Assembly (NCBI GenBank): GCA_047638715.1 | Contig: JBLIMK010000005.1 | Location: forward strand, 1-64,000 | Direction: 5' to 3' | Source of the DNA: SHLQ01 sp047638715 | Lineage (GTDB): Bacteria; Actinomycetota; Acidimicrobiia; Acidimicrobiales; SHLQ01 | Length of the DNA: 64,000 nucleotides | Shown here: piece by piece, positions 26,368 to 34,978 of the stretch | How positions within the stretch are numbered: the first letter of the stretch is position 1 | Layout of the letters: each line of letters opens with the position of its first letter | Translations under genes and position numbers: made by a program | Notes under the pieces: generated by a model | Told to the model about the DNA's origin: nothing | Databases searched by the model: none | What the model saw: only the letters and a program-made list of their open reading frames with translations

Positions 26368-27231
26368 GTGGCACGATCAGACTCCGATAAAAACTCATCT
26401 TCAGACTCCTCGAAGAAGGTTGCGAAGGCCGCCAAGGCTGGCGCAACCCCCTCAGCATCGGTTGGTCGTGAGCAACGCTCACTCGGCTTCCCAATGGCGA
26501 TGGTGGGAGTCTTCATCGCAGGCATTGCGTTGGTCTCATTTGCATGGCAGGCCCGAGATGTCGAGGCACTCTCGCCGTCATTTGACGATCACTGGCACTT
26601 GGCGTACGGCATCTACGATTGCCGCGAAGAGGGCTTCCTCGCCAATCTCGAAGATCCCCAGGTTGCGAACTCGGGCATCCACACCCACGGCGATGGCGTA
26701 ATTCACCTCCATCCGTTCAGCTCGACAGCTACCGGGAACAACGCACAGATCGAGCGCTTCCTCGAGGCAACCCGCGCACAATTCGACGGCGATACCGCTC
26801 TCACGTTCACGAACCGTGCGGCACTCACCGAAGATGGCGCCGTCTGTGGTGGCGAGCCAGCCGTACTGCAGATCGCTCGCTTCGCTCCAGGAGAGACGAC
26901 AGCGTCAGAGGTCATCACCGAGGACCTCGCCAACTTCCGATTCCGTGCTGATCAAGAGGGTGTCGTGATCGCCCTCGCTCCTCTCGGCGCAGAGATTCCT
27001 CCGCCTCCAAGCGCCGCGGTCGACACCGCTCGTCAGGCTTCGCCGAACATCGTGAATACCGACGGGCTCGGCGATAGTCCAGCTACGGGCGGGATCGGCT
27101 TCGACGATGACGGAAATCTCGTTGGACCCGACGGTGAACTCATCCTCGACGCTGATGGCGAGCCAATCAACCAGGCCACGATCCAGGCCGAGGCCGATGC
27201 GGCTCAGAACGGCGATTCGTCCGACGGCTAG
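26368..27231 (+). CDS. Hypothetical membrane-anchored protein with His-rich motif
   Basis: A 287-residue protein; the GTG at 26368 gives MARSDSDKNSSSDSSKK, and an ATG at 26347 would add seven residues. A Lys/Ser-rich cytoplasmic tail precedes one membrane helix (about 44-60, MAMVGVFIAGIALVSFAW), so the main domain is extracellular. It contains WHLAYGIYDCRE, then IHTHGDGVIHLHPF (about 105-118) with four histidines and one aspartate, and two cysteines (about 84 and 160). The C-terminal 60 residues are acidic, with DDDGNLVGPDGEL-like loops. The His motif could bind a metal. I know no family name; it closes the glycosyltransferase run and converges on the next gene with five bases between them. 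Confidence 0.7.
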   Translation: MARSDSDKNSSSDSSKKVAKAAKAGATPSASVGREQRSLGFPMAMVGVFIAGIALVSFAWQARDVEALSPSFDDHWHLAYGIYDCREEGFLANLEDPQVANSGIHTHGDGVIHLHPFSSTATGNNAQIERFLEATRAQFDGDTALTFTNRAALTEDGAVCGGEPAVLQIARFAPGETTASEVITEDLANFRFRADQEGVVIALAPLGAEIPPPPSAAVDTARQASPNIVNTDGLGDSPATGGIGFDDDGNLVGPDGELILDADGEPINQATIQAEADAAQNGDSSDG

Positions 27232-27236
27232 TCGGC

Positions 27237-27710
27237 TTACGTAGTCTCGCTCGGCGGCGCACTGATCTCGGTTTCGAGGCCCAGTGCAACATTGATACGG
27301 CTCGACGAGTCTGCTTTTTCGTTGCCGCCGACCCCAAAGGCAAGCTCGATACCTCGCTGTTCACAGACCTGAGCTTCAGGAACGAACTCTGGTTTGCGAT
27401 CGCCTCCATTGGCGAAGATCAAGGTTCGATCGGCAAACTCATCAGCGATCGCCCCGAGGGAGGCCGAGACTGTCCGGTCGGTGTCGACCGCGATCAGTGC
27501 GTGATCGACGTTGCGAAGTGCTCTGACCAACCGCAGACGATCGGCCTCGTCGATGATGACTTTGCCCTTCTTCATCTCTTGCTGGGCGTTGTTGTTGACG
27601 ATGACGATGACTTCGTCACCGAGTCCGGCCGCAGCGTCGATCATGTCGAGATGTCCGACATGGAGGGGACTGAAGTATCCGCTGATGATGACGGTGGTCG
27701 ATTTCGACAT
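27237..27710 (-). CDS. Adenylyl/cytidylyltransferase-like protein (HxGH family)
   Basis: A 157-residue nucleotidyltransferase-fold protein. The ATG at 27710 places MSKSTTVIISGYFSPLHVGH at the N-terminus with the HVGH signature (residues 17-20) in the usual position. Later segments are VIVNNNAQQEMKKGK, a substrate loop, and FGVGGNEKADSSSRIN, which corresponds to the family's second ATP site (ISSTxIR-like). Relatives include TagD and RfaE2, which activate polyol or heptose phosphates as CDP or ADP derivatives. It lies 35 bases after cofE on the same strand. A part in cell-surface sugar activation is more likely than in F420 synthesis, since it is not CofC/FbiD-like. Confidence 0.8.
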   Translation of the reverse strand: MSKSTTVIISGYFSPLHVGHLDMIDAAAGLGDEVIVIVNNNAQQEMKKGKVIIDEADRLRLVRALRNVDHALIAVDTDRTVSASLGAIADEFADRTLIFANGGDRKPEFVPEAQVCEQRGIELAFGVGGNEKADSSSRINVALGLETEISAPPSETT

Positions 27711-27745
27711 GAGAGGCTCCTTGTCTGAGAGGGGAGTGAACCGGG

Positions 27746-28492
27746 TTAGCGAAAGAGATCGTCTTTGGGATCTCGGACGATTTCGTCGAGGACCGTACCG
27801 CTTCGAAACCAATGTGCGGGAATACCTCGGACGATGGCCGCAGGGTAACCAGTACTCTTGCCCATAACGAGATCAGCAGCGGCAGCGAGCTCGTCAACGA
27901 CCGCTACCTCGGTGACTTGGAGCTCGCGTCCGAGTGCGTCGTTCGTGCCTCGCAGATCCAGGATGGGTCCGATTCCCGCACTACCGATAGCGACGTCGGT
28001 AACTCCACTGCGCCACGGCCGCCCAAAGGTGTCGGAGATGATCACACCGATTTCGATGCCGAGTTTGGCACGAACGACGTCGCGGATTCGGCGCGCTGAT
28101 CGGTCGGAGTCGACCGGAAGAAGCACCGCATAACCCTCTTGCACGTTCGACAGATCGACGCCAGCATTCGCGCAAATGAACCCATGCGTTGTCTCGCTAA
28201 TGATCAAATCACCGCGGCGCCGGAGAATACGCACCGACTCGTCTTCGACGATGGTTTTATGTCCGCTGGGATCGTCTCGATCGATCTCGACCATGCGGCC
28301 CTCTGCCTTGGAGACCACTTTCTGGGTGACGACGAGGACATCGAGGTCACGGAGGTCGGCCGCATCGGCCAACATGCCCGCGAGGTCGTCGCCAGGGACG
28401 ATCTCGCCGATGCCCGTCACCGGGAAGATCACGAGCGAATCGGGGATTTCGGCTCCGGGCTGTTTATTGGGTGACATTTTATTGGGTGACAT
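27746..28492 (-). CDS. cofE: Coenzyme F420-0:L-glutamate ligase
   Basis: A 248-residue enzyme that adds glutamates to F420-0. Motifs are FPVTGIGEIVPGDDL, VVTQKVVSKAEGR, ETTHGFICANAGVDLSN and SDTFGRPWRSGVTDVAIG, all typical of CofE/FbiB N-terminal domains. The C-terminal nitroreductase-like FbiB domain is absent, so this is a stand-alone CofE. Two starts five codons apart are possible (28492 and 28477) because the initiation region is exactly duplicated; the first overlaps the cofD stop, the second begins one base after it. cofE follows cofD on the same transcript. Confidence 0.92.
   Translation of the reverse strand: MSPNKMSPNKQPGAEIPDSLVIFPVTGIGEIVPGDDLAGMLADAADLRDLDVLVVTQKVVSKAEGRMVEIDRDDPSGHKTIVEDESVRILRRRGDLIISETTHGFICANAGVDLSNVQEGYAVLLPVDSDRSARRIRDVVRAKLGIEIGVIISDTFGRPWRSGVTDVAIGSAGIGPILDLRGTNDALGRELQVTEVAVVDELAAAADLVMGKSTGYPAAIVRGIPAHWFRSGTVLDEIVRDPKDDLFR
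28463..28492 (-). repeat. Perfect 15-bp tandem duplication at the cofD/cofE junction
   Basis: On the minus strand the unit ATGTCACCCAATAAA occurs twice without a gap. In the cofE frame it encodes MSPNK twice; in the cofD frame the first copy supplies the last codons and the TAA stop. The duplication therefore gives cofE two equivalent start codons, one overlapping and one just after the cofD stop. Confidence 0.95.
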
Positions 28493-29447
28493 TGTTCTTC
28501 CTGATGAGGGCTGCCGCGGCGAGTACTGCGCGAGCGAGGCCCGCGCTGCGCTCGGGCGTGGCCATGATTGTGTCGGCGACGTAGGGGATGACGCCGAGGT
28601 TTGCGATCGATCGGCTGTGCGGTGCATCGACGTCATCGATGACGAGCACGTCGATGTACTCCTGCCAGATTTCGGCCACGCCCAGTGCGTCGGCCCGTCG
28701 CCCGAGCTCACGAAGCATGCGGTCCGCTGGTCCCTTCAGCGCGGCTCCTCCAACGATGGGGGAGATCGCGATACAGGCGCCTTTCCTCGTGTCGAGTGCC
28801 TCACGGATCCCGGGTACATCGAGCACCGGTGCAATGGAGACGATCGGGTTCGATGGCGCAATGACGATGAGGTCAGCTGCCGTGATCGCATTCACCACCT
28901 CCGGTGAAGCGGTGGAGCGTTCGATTCCATCGAAGCGGACGGCAGAAATCGGGACGTCGTGTTGTTCTCCGACAAAGTATTCCTGGAAGGAGAGTTCGGT
29001 GCCGGTGTCGGCCCGAGTGACGATGGTCGACACCGGGTCATTGGTTGCTGGCAGCAACGTGACGCCGATGCCCCACGCGCGGGCGAGTTCGCTGGTCACC
29101 TCGGTGAGCGAGGCACCTTCGGCCATTCGAGCGGTTCGCTGCAAATGCGTCGCAAGGTCCTGATCTCCGAGGCTGAACCAGTTTCGATCGCCGAATCGGC
29201 CCATTGCTTCCATTGCGCGCCATGTCTCGTCACGCAGCCCCCAGCCGCGCTCAGGGTCGATCGCGTCGGCGAGGGTGTAGGTCACGGTGTCGATGTCTGG
29301 GCTGACGTGGAGACCGTGAAGCACCATGTCGTCGGCGACGTTGATAATCGCGCTGACCGCACTCGGGTCGACGATTCGTGTGAGCCCCCGAAGAAATCGA
29401 GCGGCACCCACGCCGCCGCAGATTACCGCGATCGTCATGTCAGTCAT
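28479..29447 (-). CDS. cofD: 2-phospho-L-lactate transferase (F420 biosynthesis)
   Basis: A 322-residue enzyme that joins the lactyl/PEP-derived guanylyl precursor to the deazaflavin FO. The start at 29447 gives MTDMTIAVICGGVGAARFLR, with the nucleotide-binding loop near the N-terminus; a second ATG is at 29438. Conserved segments are NVADDMVLHGLHVSPDIDTV, WFSLGDQDLATHLQRT, IVIAPSNPIVSIAPVL and SPIVGGAALKGPA, all diagnostic of CofD/FbiA. It overlaps the end of the upstream reductase gene by eight bases and leads into cofE, so the F420 pair is expressed with a nucleotide-sugar gene. cofC/fbiD and FO synthase genes are not in this window. Confidence 0.93.
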   Translation of the reverse strand: MTDMTIAVICGGVGAARFLRGLTRIVDPSAVSAIINVADDMVLHGLHVSPDIDTVTYTLADAIDPERGWGLRDETWRAMEAMGRFGDRNWFSLGDQDLATHLQRTARMAEGASLTEVTSELARAWGIGVTLLPATNDPVSTIVTRADTGTELSFQEYFVGEQHDVPISAVRFDGIERSTASPEVVNAITAADLIVIAPSNPIVSIAPVLDVPGIREALDTRKGACIAISPIVGGAALKGPADRMLRELGRRADALGVAEIWQEYIDVLVIDDVDAPHSRSIANLGVIPYVADTIMATPERSAGLARAVLAAAALIRKNNVTQ

Positions 29448-30345
29448 TGAGGCGCCCTCGTGCATCGTTCAAAATGTCGGCTAGTGAAACGTCGATCGGG
29501 ATCTCTGGCTTCCACCCGGTGTCGCGGTTGACCCGTTCGCTGGTTCCGCGCACGATCGGCGCGTCGACCGATCGCTGCAACTCGCTGGCCAACTCGTACT
29601 CGACCGCTCGTGTCGACAGGGCGCGTAGCGCGTCGGCGATCTCCCGGATTGAGCGATCGACCCCACTACAGATGTTGTACGCCTGTCCGGTGGCACCGTG
29701 TTCGGCCACACATCGGTACGCGCGAACGACATCTCGAACGTCGGAGAAATCGCGCCGAACGTCGAGCGCTCCGACCTCAATGTGGCTCGCGCCGCTGCGT
29801 TCAGCGCGTGCGATTCTCTCCGCGAGACCAGCGCACACAAACCGCGTGCTCTGCCCAGGGCCAAAGTGATTGAACGATCGCAAACGAATTACGTCCTGGC
29901 CATATCCGAGGTGGGATTGCAGCGCAATGGCGTCTGCGGCAACCTTGCTCGCGGCGTACGGATTGATCGGTCGAAAGGGCGCATCTTCATCGATCGGAAG
30001 TTCGTCGGCGGTCACCGACCCGTAGACCTCCGCGCTCGACACGACGATGACGCGGGCGTCTCCGGCTGCCCGTGCGGCGTCCAGAACGTTCTGGGTGCCT
30101 TCCACATTGACTCGAAGAGTGCCGATCGGGTCGGTCCATGACGACGGAACATGCGACTGGGCTGCGAGGTGATACACGACGTCTGGAGCGCTAGCGGCAA
30201 CGAACTGGCTGAGACCATCGCGATCGGTGATGTCCGGACCGCCATCGGCTCTGACCGGAGCGATCACTTCATCGTCGGCTGCGAGAAGGTGGGCGTGCAG
30301 CGCTCGTCCAACGAAGCCGGAAGCGCCAATGATCAGCGCTCGCAT
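29440..30345 (-). CDS. NAD(P)-dependent GDP-4-keto-6-deoxyhexose reductase-like SDR
   Basis: A 301-residue SDR. The ATG at 30345 gives MRALIIGASGFVGRAL with the NAD(P) motif at the N-terminus; the frame upstream is open but would run through the divergent promoter. SSAEVYG and NPYAASKVAAD carry the catalytic serine and the tyrosine-lysine pair. The segment FNHFGPGQSTRFV, then DVRRDFSDVRDVVRAY, matches Rmd (GDP-6-deoxy-D-mannose reductase) and close GDP-mannose 4,6-dehydratase relatives. It would make GDP-D-rhamnose or a similar sugar, but no Gmd gene is in the window. It heads the operon with cofD, cofE and the nucleotidyltransferase. Confidence 0.83.
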   Translation of the reverse strand: MRALIIGASGFVGRALHAHLLAADDEVIAPVRADGGPDITDRDGLSQFVAASAPDVVYHLAAQSHVPSSWTDPIGTLRVNVEGTQNVLDAARAAGDARVIVVSSAEVYGSVTADELPIDEDAPFRPINPYAASKVAADAIALQSHLGYGQDVIRLRSFNHFGPGQSTRFVCAGLAERIARAERSGASHIEVGALDVRRDFSDVRDVVRAYRCVAEHGATGQAYNICSGVDRSIREIADALRALSTRAVEYELASELQRSVDAPIVRGTSERVNRDTGWKPEIPIDVSLADILNDARGRLND

Positions 30346-30408
30346 CGGCAAATTTCGGCGTTGGGGTGCTGGTCGGACGGCTCCACGAACCGCTAGCGTA
30401 GCGGGGCT
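30346..30408. promoter_or_regulatory. Divergent promoter region, rmd-like operon / GT2-membrane gene
   Basis: Sixty-three bases between the divergent starts at 30345 (minus) and 30409 (plus) must hold or border both promoters. A CGCTAGCGTAGCGG stretch near 30391-30404 is partly self-complementary. No confident promoter boxes could be assigned. Confidence 0.35.
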
Positions 30409-33400
30409 GTGCAATCGGCCTCCGACTCCTCCTCTGCTGACCAGCCCGCACCTCCGGCGGTCCGCGTCGTCATACCTACGCGCGACCCTGGTCCGTGGTT
30501 TGACGACGTCATTGCGGCCCTTGCAGCGCAGGACTATCCCGTCATGTCCGTCACCGTGGTTCACGGCGAGGACGAGGGCCCGCTTTTGGAGCGTCATCGC
30601 GAAGCGCTGCCGGGCCTCGATCTGGTTTCGGCTCCTGATGCTGCAGGCTTCGGGACGAAGATAAATGCTGTTGCGGAAACGGCCTCTGAAGATCTACTAC
30701 TGATCCACCATGACGACGTGGCGATGGAACCAGGGGCGCTCTCGTCGCTGGTGAAAGAGTGGTTGCGCCGCAAAGAAGTTCGCACGGCGGTAGCCGCGAA
30801 GTTGCTCGATTGGTCCAATCCCACGCAGTTGATGCCAGCGGGATTCGACGCAGATCGGTTCGGCGTGACCTCATCGACGATCAAGCCCGGGGATCTCGAC
30901 CAAGGTCAGCAGGACCGAATCGTCCACATCTTCGGGACGTCGACCGCATGCGTGCTGATCAACCGGAGGTTCTTTTGCTCGATCGGCGGCTTCGATGAAG
31001 CGATCGATTGGCACGGGGAGGCCTACGACCTTGCTCTGCGAACTCGAAGTGTCGGCGGGCAGGTCGTCATCGCTGCGACCGCGCGAGCCCGCCACCGCAG
31101 CGCATTCGAAAGGCGAAATGGCCCGCCGTCGTCTCAGCGAGAGCGTCGTCACCAGCTTCGTTCTGCGCTTGCGGCCGCGCCGGCGCGATCGTTGCCGCTG
31201 CTGTTACTCAGCTTCATCGCCACGCACTTGCTCGAGTTCATCGTGGCCCTCGTACGGTTCGACATCCCGACGGCGCTATCGATCCCCGGTGCTTGGCTCT
31301 GGAATATTGCGAACGTCGGGTCACTGATTTCGCGTCGACGCGCCCTCACCACGATCGACACGTTCAGCGGAGACGAACTGAAGCTGATCCGTCGGCGTGG
31401 ATCGATCCTCTTCGCCGAGAGCATCGATCGGCGCGTATCGCAGCGCGAGATCGCAACCGAAACTGGCGAGGCGACCGTTTCGGTTCTTCGGGTTGCGGGC
31501 GGTGTGACCACGGGACTGATCCTGGCATTCGGCGCACGACACCTCTTCACACGACCAATTCCGGCGATAGGTGAATTCCGAGTGATCCCCGACGATCTGG
31601 GAACGCTGACCGCCGATTGGTGGAGCGGTCTACGGCCTTGGGGGATGGGGAGCGAGGGATTTGCCAGCTTCGCGCTGCCTCTGCTCGATGTGCTCGGAGT
31701 GGCCACGCTCGGGTCGATGTCGTTGCTACGAGTCGTCTTGATGGTCGCGCCGATTCCGCTCGGCGTAGTTGGCGTGTGGAAGTTGTTTGGTCGGACGTCG
31801 TCGGACGCCGCGCCTGTGGCAGCAGCGGTCTTGTACGCAGCCTCACCGCTGCCGTACAACGCAATATCGGGCGGTTCAGCCAAGGCGCTTATTCTCTACG
31901 CGTTACTTCCCTGGCTCCTGTCGAACATGATTGCGGTCACCCGCCGGACCTCGCTTGGTCCGGAACGTTCCGTGAAGGCTGGGACGATTGCAATCGGCGC
32001 TCTCGCCGCCGTCCTCGTCGCGATCGCGCCTTACTCGGCAGCGATCATCGCGTTGATGGTGGTGGGGATCGTGGCTGGTTCTTTGCTCTCGGGCGACATG
32101 CGCGGTGTTGTGCCGCTGGTGCTGTCTTCGGCCATCGGGCTTGCCATCGCCGGCGTCGTGAATCTGCCCGCACTCCTCGGTCTCGCGACTTGGGGTCAGT
32201 TCGCCAGCACGCAGACGACCGGTGCCACCGACACATCGCTTGTCGAGCTGTTCACGTTGTCGACGGGAACGGTGGGATCGACGGTTTTGGGTTGCGCGAT
32301 CTTTGCTCCCGCCCTCCTGCCGTTGGTCGCGGGGACGGGTGAGCGCTTCACCTGGGCTGTCCGGATCTGGGGAGCGATGCTCGTGGTCTGGGCCGTTGCC
32401 TGGTTCGGTGTCCGTGGATGGCTTCCGATCGGTCTACCGGTTCTCGAAGTCATGCTCGCGCCGATTGCTCTCGGCTTCGCAATGCTCGGCGGACTCGCCG
32501 CGCTCGTCATCGATATCGATCTTTCCGGTGCACGTTTGCGGCGGCTCGTACCCGCCGCCTTGGCGGTCGTCGGATTTGCTCTGGCGGCTGTACCGCTCCT
32601 CGTCGGCACGTCGAGCGGGCGATGGGAGCTTGCTCGCGTCGATCTGTCGACGACGTATGGCGCTATCGAAGCCAGTGACGACGACGGCACGTATCGAGTG
32701 CTCTGGATCGGCGATGCCCATGTCTTGGGTGCGGCGTCGATACCGACAGCGAACGGCCTCGCATGGGCATCGTCGCTCGACGGTGTGCCCGACGTTCGTG
32801 CGCTGTGGGGCGGCTTAGATCGAGGTGCGAATAGCGAGTTGTCCGAGGTCATCGCTGCCGGTCTCGATGGTCGGACCTCCCGGCTTGGACGGCAACTCTC
32901 GTTGTTCGGGGTCCGGTACATCGTTGTGATGGACCAACAGGCACCGGTGCCCGAAGCATCTCGAAGAAACATCGTCACCGACATTCGCGCGGCGGGCCTC
33001 AATGGCCAACTCGACCTCGTTCGAGACGGCGTGGTCAATCCAGCGGTTGCCGTCTACCGCAACACAGCATGGTCGCCCGTGCACAGTGCCGTTGCGCCGA
33101 GCGCACTCGAATCGCTTCGCATCGACGACGCCGACCCTGCGGTAGTGATACGGACCTCGCACGACGTGTTCGACGGGCAAACACGCGTCGAGCGCGACGT
33201 CTACGCCGCATGGGAACCATCGCCGAGGTGGACGCTCTCAGTCGCAGGGCGAGTAGTCCCTCGCGTCGATATCGGTGCAGTCGGAATGGGCTTCGACACG
33301 TCGGGACTCTCGGATACCGATGCGCAACTTCGCTTCGAGACATCCGACTTTCATCGGATCGTCGTACTGTTGCAGGCCGCGGCGTGGGTAGCGATGATCG

Positions 33401-33477
33401 CTGTCCGGCGATGGTGGATCGGTGCACCGCGCCGGGTTGAACGCCAGTTGGCCGCGAGAGCAGAGCGGGTCGGATGA
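30409..33477 (+). CDS. Giant GT2 glycosyltransferase with multi-pass membrane domain
   Basis: A 1022-residue protein with a GTG start. Residues about 18-240 are a GT-A domain: VRVVIPTRDPGPWFDDVI, LLLIHHDDVAMEPGAL (metal-binding acidic pair), and FFCSIGGFDEAIDWHGEAYD. Then come roughly ten or more membrane helices between residues 265 and 740 (for example AVLVAIAPYSAAIIALMVVG), an extracellular-like region (about 760-985) and a final helix near 990. This layout is shared by large actinobacterial GT2 proteins that precede DUF5719 genes. It could glycosylate a lipid carrier and export or transfer outside. Its stop overlaps the DUF5719 start (ATGA). Confidence 0.85.
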   Translation: MQSASDSSSADQPAPPAVRVVIPTRDPGPWFDDVIAALAAQDYPVMSVTVVHGEDEGPLLERHREALPGLDLVSAPDAAGFGTKINAVAETASEDLLLIHHDDVAMEPGALSSLVKEWLRRKEVRTAVAAKLLDWSNPTQLMPAGFDADRFGVTSSTIKPGDLDQGQQDRIVHIFGTSTACVLINRRFFCSIGGFDEAIDWHGEAYDLALRTRSVGGQVVIAATARARHRSAFERRNGPPSSQRERRHQLRSALAAAPARSLPLLLLSFIATHLLEFIVALVRFDIPTALSIPGAWLWNIANVGSLISRRRALTTIDTFSGDELKLIRRRGSILFAESIDRRVSQREIATETGEATVSVLRVAGGVTTGLILAFGARHLFTRPIPAIGEFRVIPDDLGTLTADWWSGLRPWGMGSEGFASFALPLLDVLGVATLGSMSLLRVVLMVAPIPLGVVGVWKLFGRTSSDAAPVAAAVLYAASPLPYNAISGGSAKALILYALLPWLLSNMIAVTRRTSLGPERSVKAGTIAIGALAAVLVAIAPYSAAIIALMVVGIVAGSLLSGDMRGVVPLVLSSAIGLAIAGVVNLPALLGLATWGQFASTQTTGATDTSLVELFTLSTGTVGSTVLGCAIFAPALLPLVAGTGERFTWAVRIWGAMLVVWAVAWFGVRGWLPIGLPVLEVMLAPIALGFAMLGGLAALVIDIDLSGARLRRLVPAALAVVGFALAAVPLLVGTSSGRWELARVDLSTTYGAIEASDDDGTYRVLWIGDAHVLGAASIPTANGLAWASSLDGVPDVRALWGGLDRGANSELSEVIAAGLDGRTSRLGRQLSLFGVRYIVVMDQQAPVPEASRRNIVTDIRAAGLNGQLDLVRDGVVNPAVAVYRNTAWSPVHSAVAPSALESLRIDDADPAVVIRTSHDVFDGQTRVERDVYAAWEPSPRWTLSVAGRVVPRVDIGAVGMGFDTSGLSDTDAQLRFETSDFHRIVVLLQAAAWVAMIAVRRWWIGAPRRVERQLAARAERVG

Positions 33478-34967
33478 ACGCCTTTCGGCTTCCTGCCCTC
33501 GTCGTGATCCTCGCATTGCTGGGAGGCGCCTTGGTGCTCGACCAGTCTCGCAGCGAGCCCGAGCCAAACGAACTGGCGGTCCGTTTACCCGGCGCGTCTG
33601 TCGCTGCGGGCGACGCCTTGTCATCCACGTGGTTCTGCGCGGCAGCGACCGCCTCGCCCAATGGGCTCGCCGACTCTGAAGTCGTTCTCGCGAACACATT
33701 GCTCACAGCGTCTACCGCAGCAGTGTCGGTCTTTCGGGGTTCTCTCGAGCCGACGATCGACGCTGAGGTGACCGAGATATCCCTCGACCTCCCGCCCCAG
33801 TCGACCACGAGCCTGCGTCTTGGCGACCTCGCCCCAGATGCCGACGTCGTGTCGCTCGCGGTCGAGATCGACAGCGGGGGAGTTCTCGTCGACAAGATCT
33901 CGTCGGGCCCGACCGGTGTTGCCCGCACAGCGTGCGCCGCCGACGCCTCGACCGAATGGGTCGTGACGTCGGGATCGACCGTGCCCGGTTCGCGACTGCA
34001 ACTGGTCGTCTTCAATCCGTTTCCCGATGACGCGGTGGTCGATGTCGACTTCGTGTCAGAGGTGGGCGCCCGGCGGCCAGAGGATCTTGTAGCGCTGCAT
34101 GTACCAGCCCGATCGTCGCGGCGCATCGAGGTGGGTGACGTTGTGGCCGCATCGGAGGCGATCACGAGCTTCGTTCGAGCTCGATCTGGTCGTGTGGTCG
34201 CCGAAGGCATTCAATCGTTCGACGGATCGTCCTCTCCACTCGGCCTGAGTGTTGTCACGGGTGCACCAGCGACGGCAGCGTCGTGGTTCTTCGCCGGAGT
34301 TTCCCCAGCGGCTGGTCCGGCACGTCTTACTGTGGTGAACCCGAGCGAGAGCGAAGTTCGCGTCGACGTCGAGGTTTACCCGGCGGGTGCAGAGAGATTT
34401 GTCGAGCCGTTCGAGGTGATCTTGCAGCCGGGTCAAAGCGATGTCGTCGATCTGTTGAGCGCTGGGCGCCTCGCAGGCATCTCGTCATTCTCACTGGTCG
34501 CTCGTTCTCTCGATGGTCCTCGCATCATCGCTGGGGTGGAGCAACGGCCGGTGGTCGCCGAGCCAGATCCCCTGTCCACTTTGGTCGACATCGAGGTCGA
34601 CGCCCCATCGACCGGTTTTGCGGCTTCGATCGGCCAGGCGGTGCCAGCGACGCGTTTGTTCACGACGGTCGAGATCGCTGTCGACGACGAGCGATCGGCA
34701 CTCCATGTCTTCAACCCGGCAGACGACACGTTCGTTCAGATCAGAGCAACGGTGGCCGTCGACGGCGCGAGTCGGGATGAACGATTCGAGGTGGGGCCGC
34801 TGCGCACGACGAGGATTCTGCTCGCGGACCTCGGCACCGGGCGTTATTCGCTGGTTCTCGACGCGAGCGGGCCGGTTGTGGCCACTCGCGAGATCACGGG
34901 GTTGAGTTCGCGATCTTGGGCACCGCTACTGCCCGGCGTCGACGCATCGAGCGTCAACCCCAGCTGA
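33474..34967 (+). CDS. DUF5719 family exported protein
   Basis: A 497-residue protein with an uncleaved or cleaved hydrophobic N-terminus (ALVVILALLGGALVL, about 8-22), then an all-beta extracellular body. Repeated units read like VVNPSESEVRVDVEVYP and VFNPADDTFVQIRATV, suggesting three or four immunoglobulin- or CARDB-like domains. SSTWFCAA near 44 and the NP-rich strands fit DUF5719, a family found beside large GT2 proteins in Actinomycetota. Its role is unknown; the four-base overlap with the upstream GT2 gene argues for one functional unit at the envelope. It converges on a thioredoxin-like gene with eleven bases between stops. Confidence 0.82.
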   Translation: MNAFRLPALVVILALLGGALVLDQSRSEPEPNELAVRLPGASVAAGDALSSTWFCAAATASPNGLADSEVVLANTLLTASTAAVSVFRGSLEPTIDAEVTEISLDLPPQSTTSLRLGDLAPDADVVSLAVEIDSGGVLVDKISSGPTGVARTACAADASTEWVVTSGSTVPGSRLQLVVFNPFPDDAVVDVDFVSEVGARRPEDLVALHVPARSSRRIEVGDVVAASEAITSFVRARSGRVVAEGIQSFDGSSSPLGLSVVTGAPATAASWFFAGVSPAAGPARLTVVNPSESEVRVDVEVYPAGAERFVEPFEVILQPGQSDVVDLLSAGRLAGISSFSLVARSLDGPRIIAGVEQRPVVAEPDPLSTLVDIEVDAPSTGFAASIGQAVPATRLFTTVEIAVDDERSALHVFNPADDTFVQIRATVAVDGASRDERFEVGPLRTTRILLADLGTGRYSLVLDASGPVVATREITGLSSRSWAPLLPGVDASSVNPS

Positions 34968-34978
34968 TGGTCGAGGGA

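Noticed and set aside
33035..34210. 391-codon minus-strand frame opposite the GT2/DUF5719 junction
   Set aside because: Arg/Ser/Thr-rich low-complexity product with no motif, overlapping two supported overlapping genes.
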